Positions 27,020 through 36,728 of a stretch of DNA of 64,000 nucleotides are shown one piece after another. The stretch spans positions 297,270 through 361,269 of the forward strand of contig NZ_ML660169.1 of the NCBI RefSeq assembly GCF_007004725.1, read 5' to 3'. The notes beneath the pieces are model-generated. The model worked only from the letters and a program-made list of their open reading frames with translations, was not told the origin of the DNA and made no database searches. Positions within the stretch are counted from its first letter, which is position 1; the number at the start of each line of letters is the position of its first letter. A program made the translations under genes and the position numbers. This stretch comes from Aliikangiella coralliicola (GTDB taxonomy: Bacteria > Pseudomonadota > Gammaproteobacteria > Enterobacterales > Kangiellaceae).

Positions 27020-30000
27020 TTAGGTATTTTCTGTCACTATTAAATAACCATTAACTGTATCTGGCTGAGTTGAAGCTAAATCAATATCACTGGCATCAAC
27101 TACACCAAATTGGCTCATTGAATCTACCAATTGTGATAACTGTTGCTCAAACGAATATCCGCTTAACTCATCAACAGAACTGTTGAACGCAATAAGTATC
27201 GAGTCAGCTGATGTTGGATTATCGCTCGCCGAAGCAAATTCAGACGTATTAAGACTTCCCCCATCGGCAAACTCAACCGTTGCCAATTGGTAAGGAGTTC
27301 CAAAATACCAGCCATTTACAGTGACAGTTTCTCCGGTATCTTTCAGTCGAAACACCAGGTCATAACTATTTCGATAATACTCCACATCATTTGCCTGAAG
27401 TCCTGACTTAAATTGCAAAACTCCACGTTGAGCCAAGTCTCCCCGCTCGTAATAACTGTTATCGACAATGTTATCGAAACCGTCTCCCCGACCAAATAAA
27501 TAAGTATCTTTGCCGACATCACCGGTCAATGTATCATCGCCCGTGCCACCATCAAGTATATCATCACCATAACCGCCAAATAATTGATCATTGCCTTCTC
27601 CACCAAGCAATAAATCATTACCACTGTCGGCGCGTAATGTGTCATTTCCGGCAAACCCGGTTAAAGTATCGTTGGTATTAAATCCGTTAAGAGTATCGTT
27701 ACCATCGGTGCCATTAACACGAGTCACATTTTCGGCAATCGCACTAACGTCTATCTCACCGCCATCTGCAAACTCAACGGTTGCCAACTGGTAAGCTGAA
27801 CCAAAAAACCATCCACTGATAGTAACCGTTTCACCTGTATCTTTGATACGGAATACCAGATCATAACTTTGCCGAAAATATTCAACGTCATCAACTGATA
27901 AACCAGCCTTAAATTGCAACACGCCACGCTGTGCTAGATCCCCTCGCTCGTAGTAACTGTTATCAACAACCTTATCGTATCCGTCACCGCGGCCAAACAG
28001 GTAAGTGTCTTTACCGACATCTCCTGTCATAGTATCGTTCCCAGTACCGCCATCTAGTACATCATCTCCATAACCGCCGAACAATTGATCGTTACCACCC
28101 AATCCATTTAGCGCATCATCGCTACTTTCGCCGTGAAGTGTATTGTCCAGTTCATCGCCATTGATCTGATTAAGGGTATTAGTCAAAGCAATTGGATCAA
28201 TAGTCGTCCCATCGAACAATTGCACAACGGAAAGTTGGTATTCAGCACCAAGATACCAGTTGTTAACTGTTAACTGATCGTTAGTGTTTTTTATCTGAAA
28301 AACTAACGAATCACCTTGGCGAAAAGCAGTGAGATCTGCGAGGGAAATATTTTCACCGAATATTAAGCGGTTAATATCGGAACCGTTATTTTCTTCAGTG
28401 ATAGTGTCATGTCCATCGCCTCGACCAAAGTGGTAAGTGTCGCCACCTGCACCGCCCAGTAAATTGTCATTACCCTGGCCTCCACTTAATACATCATCGC
28501 CGTCTTCGCCAAGCAGTACATCATCCCCTTCGCCACCAAACAATGTATCGTTTCCATCTTTTCCATACAGACGATCATTTCCGCCCAGTCCCCAAATGGT
28601 ATCGTCGGTTTCGAAGCCATAATGGTATAAACCGTTTTCGTCGCCGGTAATTTGTGTCACATTAAAAGCGATTTTATTCATATCGATGTAACTACCGTCG
28701 GCAAAAGATACAGAAGATAGTTGATGTTGTTCACCACTAAACCACTCTAGAACATGAACAATATCATCGGTTCCTTTTATTTGGAAAATAAGTCCTACAC
28801 CTTCGCGATAATATTCAACGTCATCAGCAGTAATACCTTCACCGAAAATAAGCCGCTTGATTTGACTACCATCGTTCCGCAACGAAATAGAATCATAACC
28901 GTCACCGCGAGAGAACAGAAAGGTATCATTACCTTTTTGACCCGAAAGATTATCATCTCCGGCGCCACCAACATAAATGTTGTTAGCCTCACCGCCGATT
29001 AACACGTCATTTCCATTACCGCCATCCAGGAAGGCGTTTCCTGTTCCGCCGTGTAACCGATCGTTACCCTCGTTACCCAATTCTATATGTGCTGTACTAA
29101 TCCCATGAATATGGGAACCGATATCACCATCATTAGTCAGGAAACCAGATTCGATTGCTTCATTGCCAACATATTCCTTCCAGGTTTCTGTTGGATCGAC
29201 TTCAGGTAAGACTTCAGTTAAAAAGGTATTTAATAAGTAAGTTGGCGACCAGCCGGCCTCGATAATAAATTGATCAAAACCTTTAATGAAATCAAAAAAA
29301 TCTGCCATTCCTTCAGCGGGATTATTACGAACATGATCGGTCATTAAGGCTTCAAACTGGCTAAAATCATAAACTGCGCCAGCCGCGGTAACTTCCAGAG
29401 TGATCGAATTAATCAGTGGTTTTAGTCGAGTTTGAAAAATCAGCGGTCCAAATATTTGTTCTCTTAGATTCGCATAAGTTTCCTGAACAGCTTCCGCGAC
29501 CGCTTTATTGTCAGCTTTCAATCCTTGCCATGGATTTAACCACGACCATCTACTGGTTGCTTTGTTCGTACCTTCATGAGTAACGATTCCTCCTTCACTC
29601 GAAAGCGTATCGTTCATTCTTCCATTAAATGCTTCTACAATACTATTTTTGACTCGCGAAAAATGCTCAATGTTTTCGTATCTGCGCAAATCCAGTGTCA
29701 AATCCTCAGTCGCTGTTTCTGTGCCGTCAAACTGGAATGAAGTTGTATAACGATCAACTTTTCTCGCGTCGTAATTATCATTGGGGTTATTGTCTTCTGT
29801 GATATGAACAAAAGTATAAGGATCCTCATACTCTCCATAGCCCCCATTAACATTTCCGCCTAGGACTTCTCCCAAGCGTTGCATCCAGGCTTCGGAGTGT
29901 GTCTTGGACGTTTCAGTCGAAGCATTTTTGTGCCACAACCACAATACTTCATCAATGAGATCAAGTTGCCCTTCGCGAGTGTTTGCTTGTGAAAATAATG

Positions 30001-31312
30001 ACAAGGTATTGGTAAGATTTGAATCTAGCGAAGCAGCTTCACGTAAACTTCTAACGCCACCGGAACCGGGCATGTTGGGTAGTGTCGCAATGGTATTATC
30101 ATAATCCAGGGTATCCGTGAATTCAGAATGAAAAGTATCAGCGACATAATCAACAGCGCCGATATCATGAATGCTTCCATCGGTTGCAGTGTAGTAACTG
30201 GTAAAAGCAATTCGGTTACCATTTTGAGTAATGTCGGTCGACTGCACGGCGTCAGAGACATTAATAGAACTGACATTGGCCGACGCTAAAGAGGATAATT
30301 CACCAATCTGAGTCAGCCCGTCAAGGTTTGCATCCTGCCACAATTGTAATGATGCAAAATCATCATCATTTTGATCAATCAACCCATCGTTATTGCTGTC
30401 CAATGCAGCCAGAGCTTCAAAGCCGTTTTTAGCCAGTGTTCCATCTGGCAACAAAGTGTTATCACCAAATATTTCTCTGCCAGAATCAATTGTACCGTTT
30501 TGGTTAATATCTCTAACCAACAATGCATCATCCGCAGATACCCAACCAGTTCCCTGTTTTAAACCGTCTGAAGTGTGGTCAAATAACACGCCCTGATCAA
30601 CACTAACCGTTTCAACGCCGTCACCATCTCGATCTAAAATCAATGGATCAGGTCTCGGGATCAGGTTTTCAATTTTATCGAAAAGATCAGACTGAGAGTC
30701 ATGAATTAAGCTTTTCGAAAAAGCCATGTACTGAGCAAACGTAGGGAAATCCATCCCTTTAGATTGCAGCATAATAACAAACTTGGTGTATTCGGCGCGC
30801 ATTTGAAGCGTAGTTGCCACCGCGCCGAAACCAGATGCCATAAGTGTTTCGTGAAGCAATTTAGCCCAACTCTCTTCGCCAGCACCTAAAACATCTTTGC
30901 CGAAAAGAGCAACGTTGCCTTCGGCCGACATGGTTGAACCTTTTTCCGGCGTCCAACCGATATCCAACTTCATTTTGACAGCTAACGGCGATGTCGGTGC
31001 ACCAAAAGTATATTCGCCGGTACTGGCACCAATATTACTCACTTTCAGCTCGCCATTGGAAGGTGCAGCTTCAATGGTAAAACTCGCATCCGCGATCGAT
31101 AATTCCATTTTCAACTTGCCTTCGCTATCTAGCGAAAAAGTTTGACCATCAAATGTATAGGTGACGGATGCATTACCATCGGCAAATACGACTTCAATAT
31201 CTTGACCATTTAAAGTGACTTTACCATCCTTATCTATTGTAATTTTATTGTCTTCGGCGTCGGAAATTTCAAACGCCCCTGTTTCACTATTTAAATTAAA
31301 CTGAAAACTCAT
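27020..31312 (-). CDS. RTX-type calcium-binding secreted protein (type I secretion substrate)
   Basis: 1430 residues with no signal peptide, as expected for type I export. The N-terminal 220 residues are not recognised. A Ca-binding segment follows from about residue 225 (LILDRDGDGVETV, RDINQNGTIDSGREIFGD, DSNNDGLIDQNDDDF). The C-terminal half (from about 765) has four units, each made of GGxGxD repeats followed by a haemolysin-Ca-binding-related domain (FSRGDGYDSI...IFGEGITADDVEYYR...EWFSGEQHQLSSVSFADG). Units 3 and 4 are nearly identical. The C-terminus carries the export signal by family rule. Its exporter genes lie directly upstream in the same operon. Whether it is a toxin, adhesin or enzyme cannot be told. 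Confidence 0.9.
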   Translation of the reverse strand: MSFQFNLNSETGAFEISDAEDNKITIDKDGKVTLNGQDIEVVFADGNASVTYTFDGQTFSLDSEGKLKMELSIADASFTIEAAPSNGELKVSNIGASTGEYTFGAPTSPLAVKMKLDIGWTPEKGSTMSAEGNVALFGKDVLGAGEESWAKLLHETLMASGFGAVATTLQMRAEYTKFVIMLQSKGMDFPTFAQYMAFSKSLIHDSQSDLFDKIENLIPRPDPLILDRDGDGVETVSVDQGVLFDHTSDGLKQGTGWVSADDALLVRDINQNGTIDSGREIFGDNTLLPDGTLAKNGFEALAALDSNNDGLIDQNDDDFASLQLWQDANLDGLTQIGELSSLASANVSSINVSDAVQSTDITQNGNRIAFTSYYTATDGSIHDIGAVDYVADTFHSEFTDTLDYDNTIATLPNMPGSGGVRSLREAASLDSNLTNTLSLFSQANTREGQLDLIDEVLWLWHKNASTETSKTHSEAWMQRLGEVLGGNVNGGYGEYEDPYTFVHITEDNNPNDNYDARKVDRYTTSFQFDGTETATEDLTLDLRRYENIEHFSRVKNSIVEAFNGRMNDTLSSEGGIVTHEGTNKATSRWSWLNPWQGLKADNKAVAEAVQETYANLREQIFGPLIFQTRLKPLINSITLEVTAAGAVYDFSQFEALMTDHVRNNPAEGMADFFDFIKGFDQFIIEAGWSPTYLLNTFLTEVLPEVDPTETWKEYVGNEAIESGFLTNDGDIGSHIHGISTAHIELGNEGNDRLHGGTGNAFLDGGNGNDVLIGGEANNIYVGGAGDDNLSGQKGNDTFLFSRGDGYDSISLRNDGSQIKRLIFGEGITADDVEYYREGVGLIFQIKGTDDIVHVLEWFSGEQHQLSSVSFADGSYIDMNKIAFNVTQITGDENGLYHYGFETDDTIWGLGGNDRLYGKDGNDTLFGGEGDDVLLGEDGDDVLSGGQGNDNLLGGAGGDTYHFGRGDGHDTITEENNGSDINRLIFGENISLADLTAFRQGDSLVFQIKNTNDQLTVNNWYLGAEYQLSVVQLFDGTTIDPIALTNTLNQINGDELDNTLHGESSDDALNGLGGNDQLFGGYGDDVLDGGTGNDTMTGDVGKDTYLFGRGDGYDKVVDNSYYERGDLAQRGVLQFKAGLSVDDVEYFRQSYDLVFRIKDTGETVTISGWFFGSAYQLATVEFADGGEIDVSAIAENVTRVNGTDGNDTLNGFNTNDTLTGFAGNDTLRADSGNDLLLGGEGNDQLFGGYGDDILDGGTGDDTLTGDVGKDTYLFGRGDGFDNIVDNSYYERGDLAQRGVLQFKSGLQANDVEYYRNSYDLVFRLKDTGETVTVNGWYFGTPYQLATVEFADGGSLNTSEFASASDNPTSADSILIAFNSSVDELSGYSFEQQLSQLVDSMSQFGVVDASDIDLASTQPDTVNGYLIVTENT

Positions 31313-31409
31313 AATAACCTCGGATAAATTATTTTCTTAAATAAGCTCGACTTAAAAAATATACGACTATTGAAAAAACAACTCGAACAACATCAACTAC
31401 ATTATTGCT

Positions 31410-32705
31410 TTAACGCTCCCTGATCCCTTCACTCCATGCTTTAAACAGAGGCGCGAGTAAAAATTCAATCACTCGCCTCCGTCCAGTTTTAATTTCCACG
31501 GTAACCGACATTCCGGGAATTAAAGCAATTTGTTTATTTCCTACAGTGATAAATTGATCGCTGATACTCGTTTTTATTGGAAAAATTAGTCCTGCATTGT
31601 CAGTTTCCATAGCGTCGAATGACAGGTGAATGACTTCGCCTTCGATAATGCCATATCGAGTAAAAGGAAAACTGTCGACCTTTATTTCCGCTATCTGCCC
31701 CACTTCCACAAACCCGATGTCTTTGTTAAGCAACCCTGCTTCAATCACTAATGATTGTCCGTCAGGTATGACACGCATGACTTCTTCACCAGTCGCAACG
31801 ACACCACCAATAGTGTTAGCTCGTAAATGGTCTACAACACCATCAACCGGCGATCTCAACTGCTGCGCTAAAATATTATTTTTTGCTTTGATAATTTCTT
31901 GTTTTATCCCGTGTAGCCCACGACTAATTCGCTGCTGTTCGACCAGGTATTGATTCTCATAGTGTCGATTGATGGTTGTTAACTGGGATTGAACATCGTT
32001 CATTTTTTGAGTGAGCTTTTTCAGACGCTCTTGTATTTCTGGCAGGTTTTTTTTAGATCGGTGTGTCGCATTTGTAATATCATTCCATTGTCCTTGAAGA
32101 CCGTTCAACTGTTTTGTCGGCCCAGTTATCTTCGCTTGATATTCTTCCCATTGATTTTCCAGTAGCTTTCTCTGAAGCAAGTTGAGTTCAGCCGAAGTGA
32201 CTTCTTCTGTGCCATCATTTTGACTTTGATTTTTATTTCGAGAAGCGTCCAGTCGAGCTAACAATAAAGAAAAGCGAGCCAAATCTGCAGATAGTTCAAA
32301 CTGCTCCTGTTCCAGCCTCGCTAAATCGGCTTTGTACTGAGTACTATCTAGAGAAATTAATAGTTCGCCCGCTTTAACTTTTTGACCTTCGCTGACGTGA
32401 ATGTCACGGACAACGCTTGGAGTCAGCGGTTGAATAATTTTGACCTGACCAGACGGCACTATTTTTCCCTGAGCAGTCGCAATAATGTCAACGCTGGCCC
32501 AAGATGCCCAAAGCATCATCAGGAACAGCAGCAACATGATGGTCCACAAAATAATTCGGCTAAACTTTGCAGGAGGGGCATGTTGTACTTCAAGTGCAGC
32601 AGGCAAAAAACTTAACTGCTCGCGACTCAAGAACTTGTTCGGAGCCTCGAAATTATTCGCACTCTCTGTTCTTGTTGTGCAATCCTGAAGAGATGAAGAC
32701 TTCAT
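31410..32705 (-). CDS. HlyD-family periplasmic adaptor of type I secretion
   Basis: A membrane-fusion protein linking the inner-membrane ABC exporter to an outer-membrane TolC channel. It has a cytoplasmic N-terminus, one membrane helix (IILWTIMLLLFLMMLWASW, about 50-68), a lipoyl-like half (VDIIATAQGKIVPSGQVKIIQPLTPSVVRDIHVSEGQKVKAGELL), a long coiled-coil hairpin, the returning lipoyl half (LRSPVDGVVDHL), and the ending motif LIPGMSVTVEIKTGRRRVIEFLL. Length is normal at 431. It overlaps the exporter stop by four bases. No TolC-like gene is in the window. Confidence 0.93.
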   Translation of the reverse strand: MKSSSLQDCTTRTESANNFEAPNKFLSREQLSFLPAALEVQHAPPAKFSRIILWTIMLLLFLMMLWASWASVDIIATAQGKIVPSGQVKIIQPLTPSVVRDIHVSEGQKVKAGELLISLDSTQYKADLARLEQEQFELSADLARFSLLLARLDASRNKNQSQNDGTEEVTSAELNLLQRKLLENQWEEYQAKITGPTKQLNGLQGQWNDITNATHRSKKNLPEIQERLKKLTQKMNDVQSQLTTINRHYENQYLVEQQRISRGLHGIKQEIIKAKNNILAQQLRSPVDGVVDHLRANTIGGVVATGEEVMRVIPDGQSLVIEAGLLNKDIGFVEVGQIAEIKVDSFPFTRYGIIEGEVIHLSFDAMETDNAGLIFPIKTSISDQFITVGNKQIALIPGMSVTVEIKTGRRRVIEFLLAPLFKAWSEGIRER

Positions 32706-34897
32706 GAGCTTGTCTCCTGAGGAATTGGTTTTGGTGTTTTTTTAATGACTGAACTAGCATTTTTAACATTCGATTGAACTAGCGACTGAATCGCGTAGAG
32801 ATGAGCATAAATCCCACCCTGTTGCACTAGCTCATCATGCCTGCCTTGCTCGGCGAGTCTGCCCTTTTCCATAACAATAATTCTATCCGCATCCCGCACA
32901 GCAGATAGTCGGTGAGCGATAATAAAAACAGTCCTGTCTTTACAGATTTGACGCATGTTGGACTGAATTATTTTTTCTGATTCATAATCCAGGGCGCTGG
33001 TTGCTTCGTCAAAAATCAAAATTTTGGGGTTGGTCACCAGCGCCCGAGCAATGGCAATCCTTTGGCGCTGTCCGCCCGACAGAGAGTTCCCCTGCTCCGC
33101 AACAATGGTGTCGTAACCTTCCGGCAATTCACAAATAAATTCATGAGCGCCCGCAGTTCTCGCAGCAGTGATAATCCGTTCAATTGGGATACTGGGATCG
33201 GCTATTGCAATATTCTCTCGAACGGTCCGATTAAATAAAAAGTTATCCTGTAGCACAATCCCAATTTGTCGGCGTAACCATGCGGGTTCAACCAGCGATA
33301 AGTCGTTACCGTCAATCAATACTCGACCACTTTCCGGAACATACAGACGTTGGATCAGTTTAGTTAATGTGCTCTTGCCCGATCCTGAGCGACCCGCAAT
33401 GCCAACCACTTCTCCCGGTTGTATTGTCAATTCGACATTTTGCAACACCGGCGGCTGATCTTGTCGATAGCGAAAACTCACTCCGTCAAATCTTACTTCA
33501 CCTTTAATCGATTCTAGCGTGGTCTTATTCGGACTATATCCAGGCTCTTTTGGCGAATTCAGAATATCAGCCAGTCGCTCAACCGATATATTGACTTGCT
33601 GAAAGTCTTGCCACAAATTAACCAGTCGCATAATCGGGCCAGACACTCGTTGAGAAAGCATATTAAACGCAATGAACTGGCCAATGGTTAATTCACTGGC
33701 GACAACAGCAATAGAGCCAAAATAAAGCGTCAACAAACTACATATTTTGTTAATGTAAGCAGCGACATTGCTATAAACGTTACTTAGTTGGCTCGCTTTA
33801 AAAGAGTGGTTAACATAATCAGCCAACTTCTCATCCCATCGATTACGCATTTGTGGCTCTACTGCCATCGACTTAATTGTTTCTATTCCTGAAACCGACT
33901 CGACTAAAAAAGAATGATTTTCTGCACTACGCTGAAACTTGTCGTTAAGATGCTGTTTGAGCCTGGGTGTTGTTAGAACAGACAGCAAAATGTAAAAAGG
34001 AATGGTGCCAACAACAATCCAGGTGAGCAAAGGTGCGTAGGCAAACATGACGGCAAAAAAAATCGAGGTAAAAAATAAATCAAGCACTACCGTCAATGAA
34101 GAACCGGTCATAAATTCACGTATTCTGTCGAGTTCTTTAATTCTCGCAACCGTGTCACCGACTCGCCTTGCGGCGAAATACGCGAAAGGGAGTGCAAGCA
34201 TATGTTGGTAGAGTTGACTGCCCAGTTCCACATCAACTCGATTGGTCGTGTGACTAAAGATGTATGTCCGTAGCCCCGTCAAAATCACTTCGAAAGTGAT
34301 CACTACGAAAAAGCCAACAGCTAAAACATCGAGTGTAGTTAAGCCCTTGTGGGCCAGAACTTTATCAATCACGACCTGGAAAAAGATGGGCGTTGCTAAC
34401 GCCAACAGTTGAATAAAAAAAGAGGCCAGTAAAATATCAGTTAATAATTTTTTATACTTAACCAGCGCAGGAATAAACCAGGCAAAACCAAACTTGCTGT
34501 TTTCACTTAATAAGCGAGTACGTTTTGCAATATGTACAAGTTCTCCGCTCCATTGTTCATTCAATTCTGAAAAACTCAATTGTTCAGGTTTACCAAGAGC
34601 GACATCTTGAATTAACACTTGATCGTCTGAAATTTTAGCGATAACGAAATACGTGCCATTATGGCGTTTGGCAATTGCCGGTAAGATCAGTTTGTGTAAG
34701 CGGTTGGTCTTTGTACGCAACAACTTTGCCTTGAATCCGAGGCTTTTCGCGGCTCGTAACAAATTAATGTCGTTAAGTTGCTCGGAATCTGATCCAAACT
34801 CTCGAATTAATGCACTCGCCTCAGCTGGAACCTGATGAAAGCGAGCCACAAGGCACAGGCATGATATTGCCATTTGGTAGTGTATATTTTCTGTCAT
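32702..34897 (-). CDS. Type I secretion ABC exporter with inactive C39-like domain
   Basis: A 731-residue HlyB-type exporter. Residues 1-130 form a C39 peptidase-like domain. At the place of the catalytic Cys (HlyB-type alignment over AISCLCLVARFH) there is Met, so it should dock the substrate rather than cleave it. Six membrane helices span about 150-430. The ATPase has Walker A GIAGRSGSGKST, signature LSGGQRQRIAIARAL, Walker B ILIFDEATSALD and switch His in FIIAHRLS. It is the first gene of the exporter-adaptor-RTX operon. Confidence 0.94.
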   Translation of the reverse strand: MTENIHYQMAISCLCLVARFHQVPAEASALIREFGSDSEQLNDINLLRAAKSLGFKAKLLRTKTNRLHKLILPAIAKRHNGTYFVIAKISDDQVLIQDVALGKPEQLSFSELNEQWSGELVHIAKRTRLLSENSKFGFAWFIPALVKYKKLLTDILLASFFIQLLALATPIFFQVVIDKVLAHKGLTTLDVLAVGFFVVITFEVILTGLRTYIFSHTTNRVDVELGSQLYQHMLALPFAYFAARRVGDTVARIKELDRIREFMTGSSLTVVLDLFFTSIFFAVMFAYAPLLTWIVVGTIPFYILLSVLTTPRLKQHLNDKFQRSAENHSFLVESVSGIETIKSMAVEPQMRNRWDEKLADYVNHSFKASQLSNVYSNVAAYINKICSLLTLYFGSIAVVASELTIGQFIAFNMLSQRVSGPIMRLVNLWQDFQQVNISVERLADILNSPKEPGYSPNKTTLESIKGEVRFDGVSFRYRQDQPPVLQNVELTIQPGEVVGIAGRSGSGKSTLTKLIQRLYVPESGRVLIDGNDLSLVEPAWLRRQIGIVLQDNFLFNRTVRENIAIADPSIPIERIITAARTAGAHEFICELPEGYDTIVAEQGNSLSGGQRQRIAIARALVTNPKILIFDEATSALDYESEKIIQSNMRQICKDRTVFIIAHRLSAVRDADRIIVMEKGRLAEQGRHDELVQQGGIYAHLYAIQSLVQSNVKNASSVIKKTPKPIPQETSS

Positions 34898-35045
34898 ATC
34901 TTAATTTCAAAAGGCTTCATACCTGATATTTGGATTTTAAATAGCAGTAGCTATCCACCGTTAAACAGCGGTTAATACAAAATCAGGTTATGTAAAACCG
35001 GATAGGATTTAGTAGGTAAAATAATAAAGGGCGGTGAAAAAGGGC

Positions 35046-35077
35046 GGTATTAAGATTGGGACAGAAAATAGTAAATA
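35046..35077 (+). repeat. Dispersed GGTATTAA...GGGACA repeat, single copy
   Basis: GGTATTAAGATTGGGACAGA then AAATAGTAAAT. Same family as the copies at 20992, 21502, 21608 (reverse) and 36623. Confidence 0.5.
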
Positions 35078-35346
35078 TGGAATGTGACTGTTAATTTACA
35101 CAAGTATTTAAGTCACTATTTTCATTGTTACTTTTTACGACTTACCAGCGAATCGCATACTTAGTCCGAGCGGCAAAGCGGCTAATTCCAAGGTTAAAAA
35201 ATACCAGGTTCTCAATAGATTGGCAGCGCCCACACTCGTACCGGCATACCACAACTAACAGACATAGATAGGAAAGTTACATTGCGGCCAAGCAAAACAA
35301 GATTCAAGACAAAATCTGATTCTACTCCGAATAAAAAGCTTGGTGG

Positions 35347-35382
35347 AAAATAATCCCCATATCGGCTTCAGGGGATAATTTT
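35347..35382 (-). terminator. Hairpin terminator after the small-protein cluster
   Basis: On the minus strand AAAATTATCCCC pairs with GGGGATTATTTT (one mismatch) around a 12-base loop, and TTATTTT trails it. It lies about 37 bases beyond the stop of the last small secreted gene (35419). Confidence 0.65.
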
Positions 35383-35418
35383 AGTACTGTTCAATGGCCG
35401 ACTCTCGTATAACGAAGG

Positions 35419-35754
35419 TCATTTAGTACCATAGCCGCCTTTTGGTTTTGGGTCAGGAGCTGAAGGCCCAACCACATCAATCAAATAATATGTGACGATC
35501 ACGGCATTAGAGGCTTCTGTTTGACCCGTTATATTCAGAGGTCTAATGCTAGTACAGTGGCGCCATCTTCCGATCCCTGGATCTGACGCACCGTCCCAAT
35601 TGCAAAAATCCTGAATTTCAGAAACATTAATACGCGTTGTGGTCAAATCGTAGGAACCGCCAAGATTTGACAGCGAAGCTAGTGTGTTTTGAGAGGCAAC
35701 TGTAAACAAAAGGCCTAGCGCCAGCGTGACTATTTTAGCATTCACAATTTTCAC
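35419..35754 (-). CDS. Small secreted protein of the DPKPKGGYGT-tail family, copy C
   Basis: 111 residues. Start is set at GTG 35754 because its upstream sequence (TCAAGGGGATTATTG) aligns base by base with that before the ATG of copy A. Signal peptide (LALGLLFTVASQNTLA), then INVSEIQDFCNWDG, GRWRHCTSI, a hydrophobic strand (VIVTYYLIDVVGP), and the tail SAPDPKPKGGYGTK. The two Cys and the tail are shared with copies A and B. Function unknown. It is the last of three tandem paralogues downstream of a hybrid two-component regulator. The abrupt, highly conserved C-terminus suggests the tail itself is the functional part, such as a processed or recognised peptide; this is inference. Confidence 0.75.
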   Translation of the reverse strand: MKIVNAKIVTLALGLLFTVASQNTLASLSNLGGSYDLTTTRINVSEIQDFCNWDGASDPGIGRWRHCTSIRPLNITGQTEASNAVIVTYYLIDVVGPSAPDPKPKGGYGTK

Positions 35755-35804
35755 CAATAATCCCCTTGATCATTAACGCTCTGGTAACTTATCCTGAACT
35801 CAGA

Positions 35805-36107
35805 TTAATGAGTACCATAACCGCCTTTTGGTTTTGGATCTGGAGCCGACGGCTGCCTCACCAAAAAGGTAACGAGCACTAAATTTGAAGGCTCCGATTG
35901 ACCAGGGCGAATGAATGGTTCAGTGCTAATACAATGTCTTGAGAATGTTTCACTCTCGTAATTACAAAAATCTTCAACTCTAGAAGCATCAACAAGCACA
36001 GTTTCGAGCCCAACAGGACCTTCCTTGACAGGAGGAAAGCCGTGTGAGTCCAACGCTAATAAGAAACCTAGCAACAATGTGATCTTTTTAATACTAAAAA
36101 TTTTCAT
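35805..36107 (-). CDS. Small secreted protein of the DPKPKGGYGT-tail family, copy B
   Basis: 100 residues, ATG preceded by TAAGGAGATTATTTA. The signal peptide MKIFSIKKITLLLGFLLALDSHG is followed by ASRVEDFCNYES, FSRHCISTEPF, a strand (NLVLVTFLVRQP) and SAPDPKPKGGYGTH. It is shorter than copies A and C because the segment between the two Cys lacks the WDG...G(K/R)W block. It lies between the other two copies, with about 50-70 bases on either side, and each copy has its own ribosome site, so they may be one transcript. No known family recognised. Confidence 0.75.
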   Translation of the reverse strand: MKIFSIKKITLLLGFLLALDSHGFPPVKEGPVGLETVLVDASRVEDFCNYESETFSRHCISTEPFIRPGQSEPSNLVLVTFLVRQPSAPDPKPKGGYGTH

Positions 36108-36179
36108 TAAATAATCTCCTTAACCGTTAGAATTCGAGCCCAGTTATCCGGCACGACGACAACTCTACTTCAGGCAAAT

Positions 36180-36524
36180 TTACTTAGTGTCATAACCCCC
36201 TTTTGGCTTAGGATCCGGCGCTTGTGGTCCTAATATAACGATATAATAGTATGAAACATCCATCAGATTAGTAGGCTCAGGTTCAGAACCTATTGGTGCA
36301 AACGGTCTATAATTTTTTATACTCACACAATGACGCCACTTTCCGATTCCCTGGGGATATGAAACACCGTCCCAATTACAAAAATCCTCAATTTCAGAAA
36401 TATCAAGAAATGCCCGACCTGATGAAAAAGAAGGGTTATGAGTACTTGCAAGAATCTCAAAAGAGGCGATCGCAGATAAAAGACATACTGCAAACATTAA
36501 ATTTTTAACGCCCATGATTTTCAT
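36180..36524 (-). CDS. Small secreted protein of the DPKPKGGYGT-tail family, copy A
   Basis: 114 residues, ATG preceded by TCAAGGAGATTATTCG. The signal peptide MKIMGVKNLMFAVCLLSAIASFEILA is followed by LDISEIEDFCNWDGVSYP, GKWRHCVSI, a hydrophobic strand (MDVSYYYIVILGP) and QAPDPKPKGGYDTK. It is the closest of the three to the hybrid regulator gene, 205 bases after that gene's stop; that gap carries a GTATTAA...GGGACC repeat. Two conserved Cys could form a disulfide loop. Function unknown. Confidence 0.78.
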   Translation of the reverse strand: MKIMGVKNLMFAVCLLSAIASFEILASTHNPSFSSGRAFLDISEIEDFCNWDGVSYPQGIGKWRHCVSIKNYRPFAPIGSEPEPTNLMDVSYYYIVILGPQAPDPKPKGGYDTK

Positions 36525-36622
36525 CGAATAATCTCCTTGAACATCAGAATTCAGATGTTCTCATTTTTAATAATACAAAAACTTAATGACAATGAGATGA
36601 TAACCAGCCCGCTTTAAAAGCA

Positions 36623-36653
36623 AGTATTAAAAACGGGACCAAAAATAGTAATA
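36623..36653 (+). repeat. Dispersed GTATTAA...GGGACC repeat, single copy
   Basis: AGTATTAAAAACGGGACC then AAAAATAGTAATAT, between the hybrid regulator and copy A of the small-protein family. Same family as copies at 20992, 21502, 21608 and 35046. Confidence 0.5.
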
Positions 36654-36728
36654 TTGGTCAATATAAAGCTAACCACTTGATACCAAAAGATAAATATTTT
36701 CCACACCGATTGATTTTAAACACAACAG

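Larger units (their letters stand above)
34898..35418. other. Gap holding the type I secretion promoter and a repeat
   Basis: About 520 bases without a gene. The promoter of the secretion operon must lie at the left end. It also carries a GGTATTAA...GGGACA repeat (35046-35077) and a terminator hairpin (35347-35382). No other signal was recognised. Confidence 0.45.

Noticed and set aside
27240..28110. Near-identical direct repeats considered as a possible CRISPR-like or satellite array
   Set aside because: They are in-frame coding repeats of the RTX protein, not spaced short repeats.
32702..34897. Exporter considered as an active bacteriocin-processing (C39) transporter
   Set aside because: The catalytic Cys position holds Met, and the substrate gene in the operon encodes an RTX protein without a double-glycine leader.
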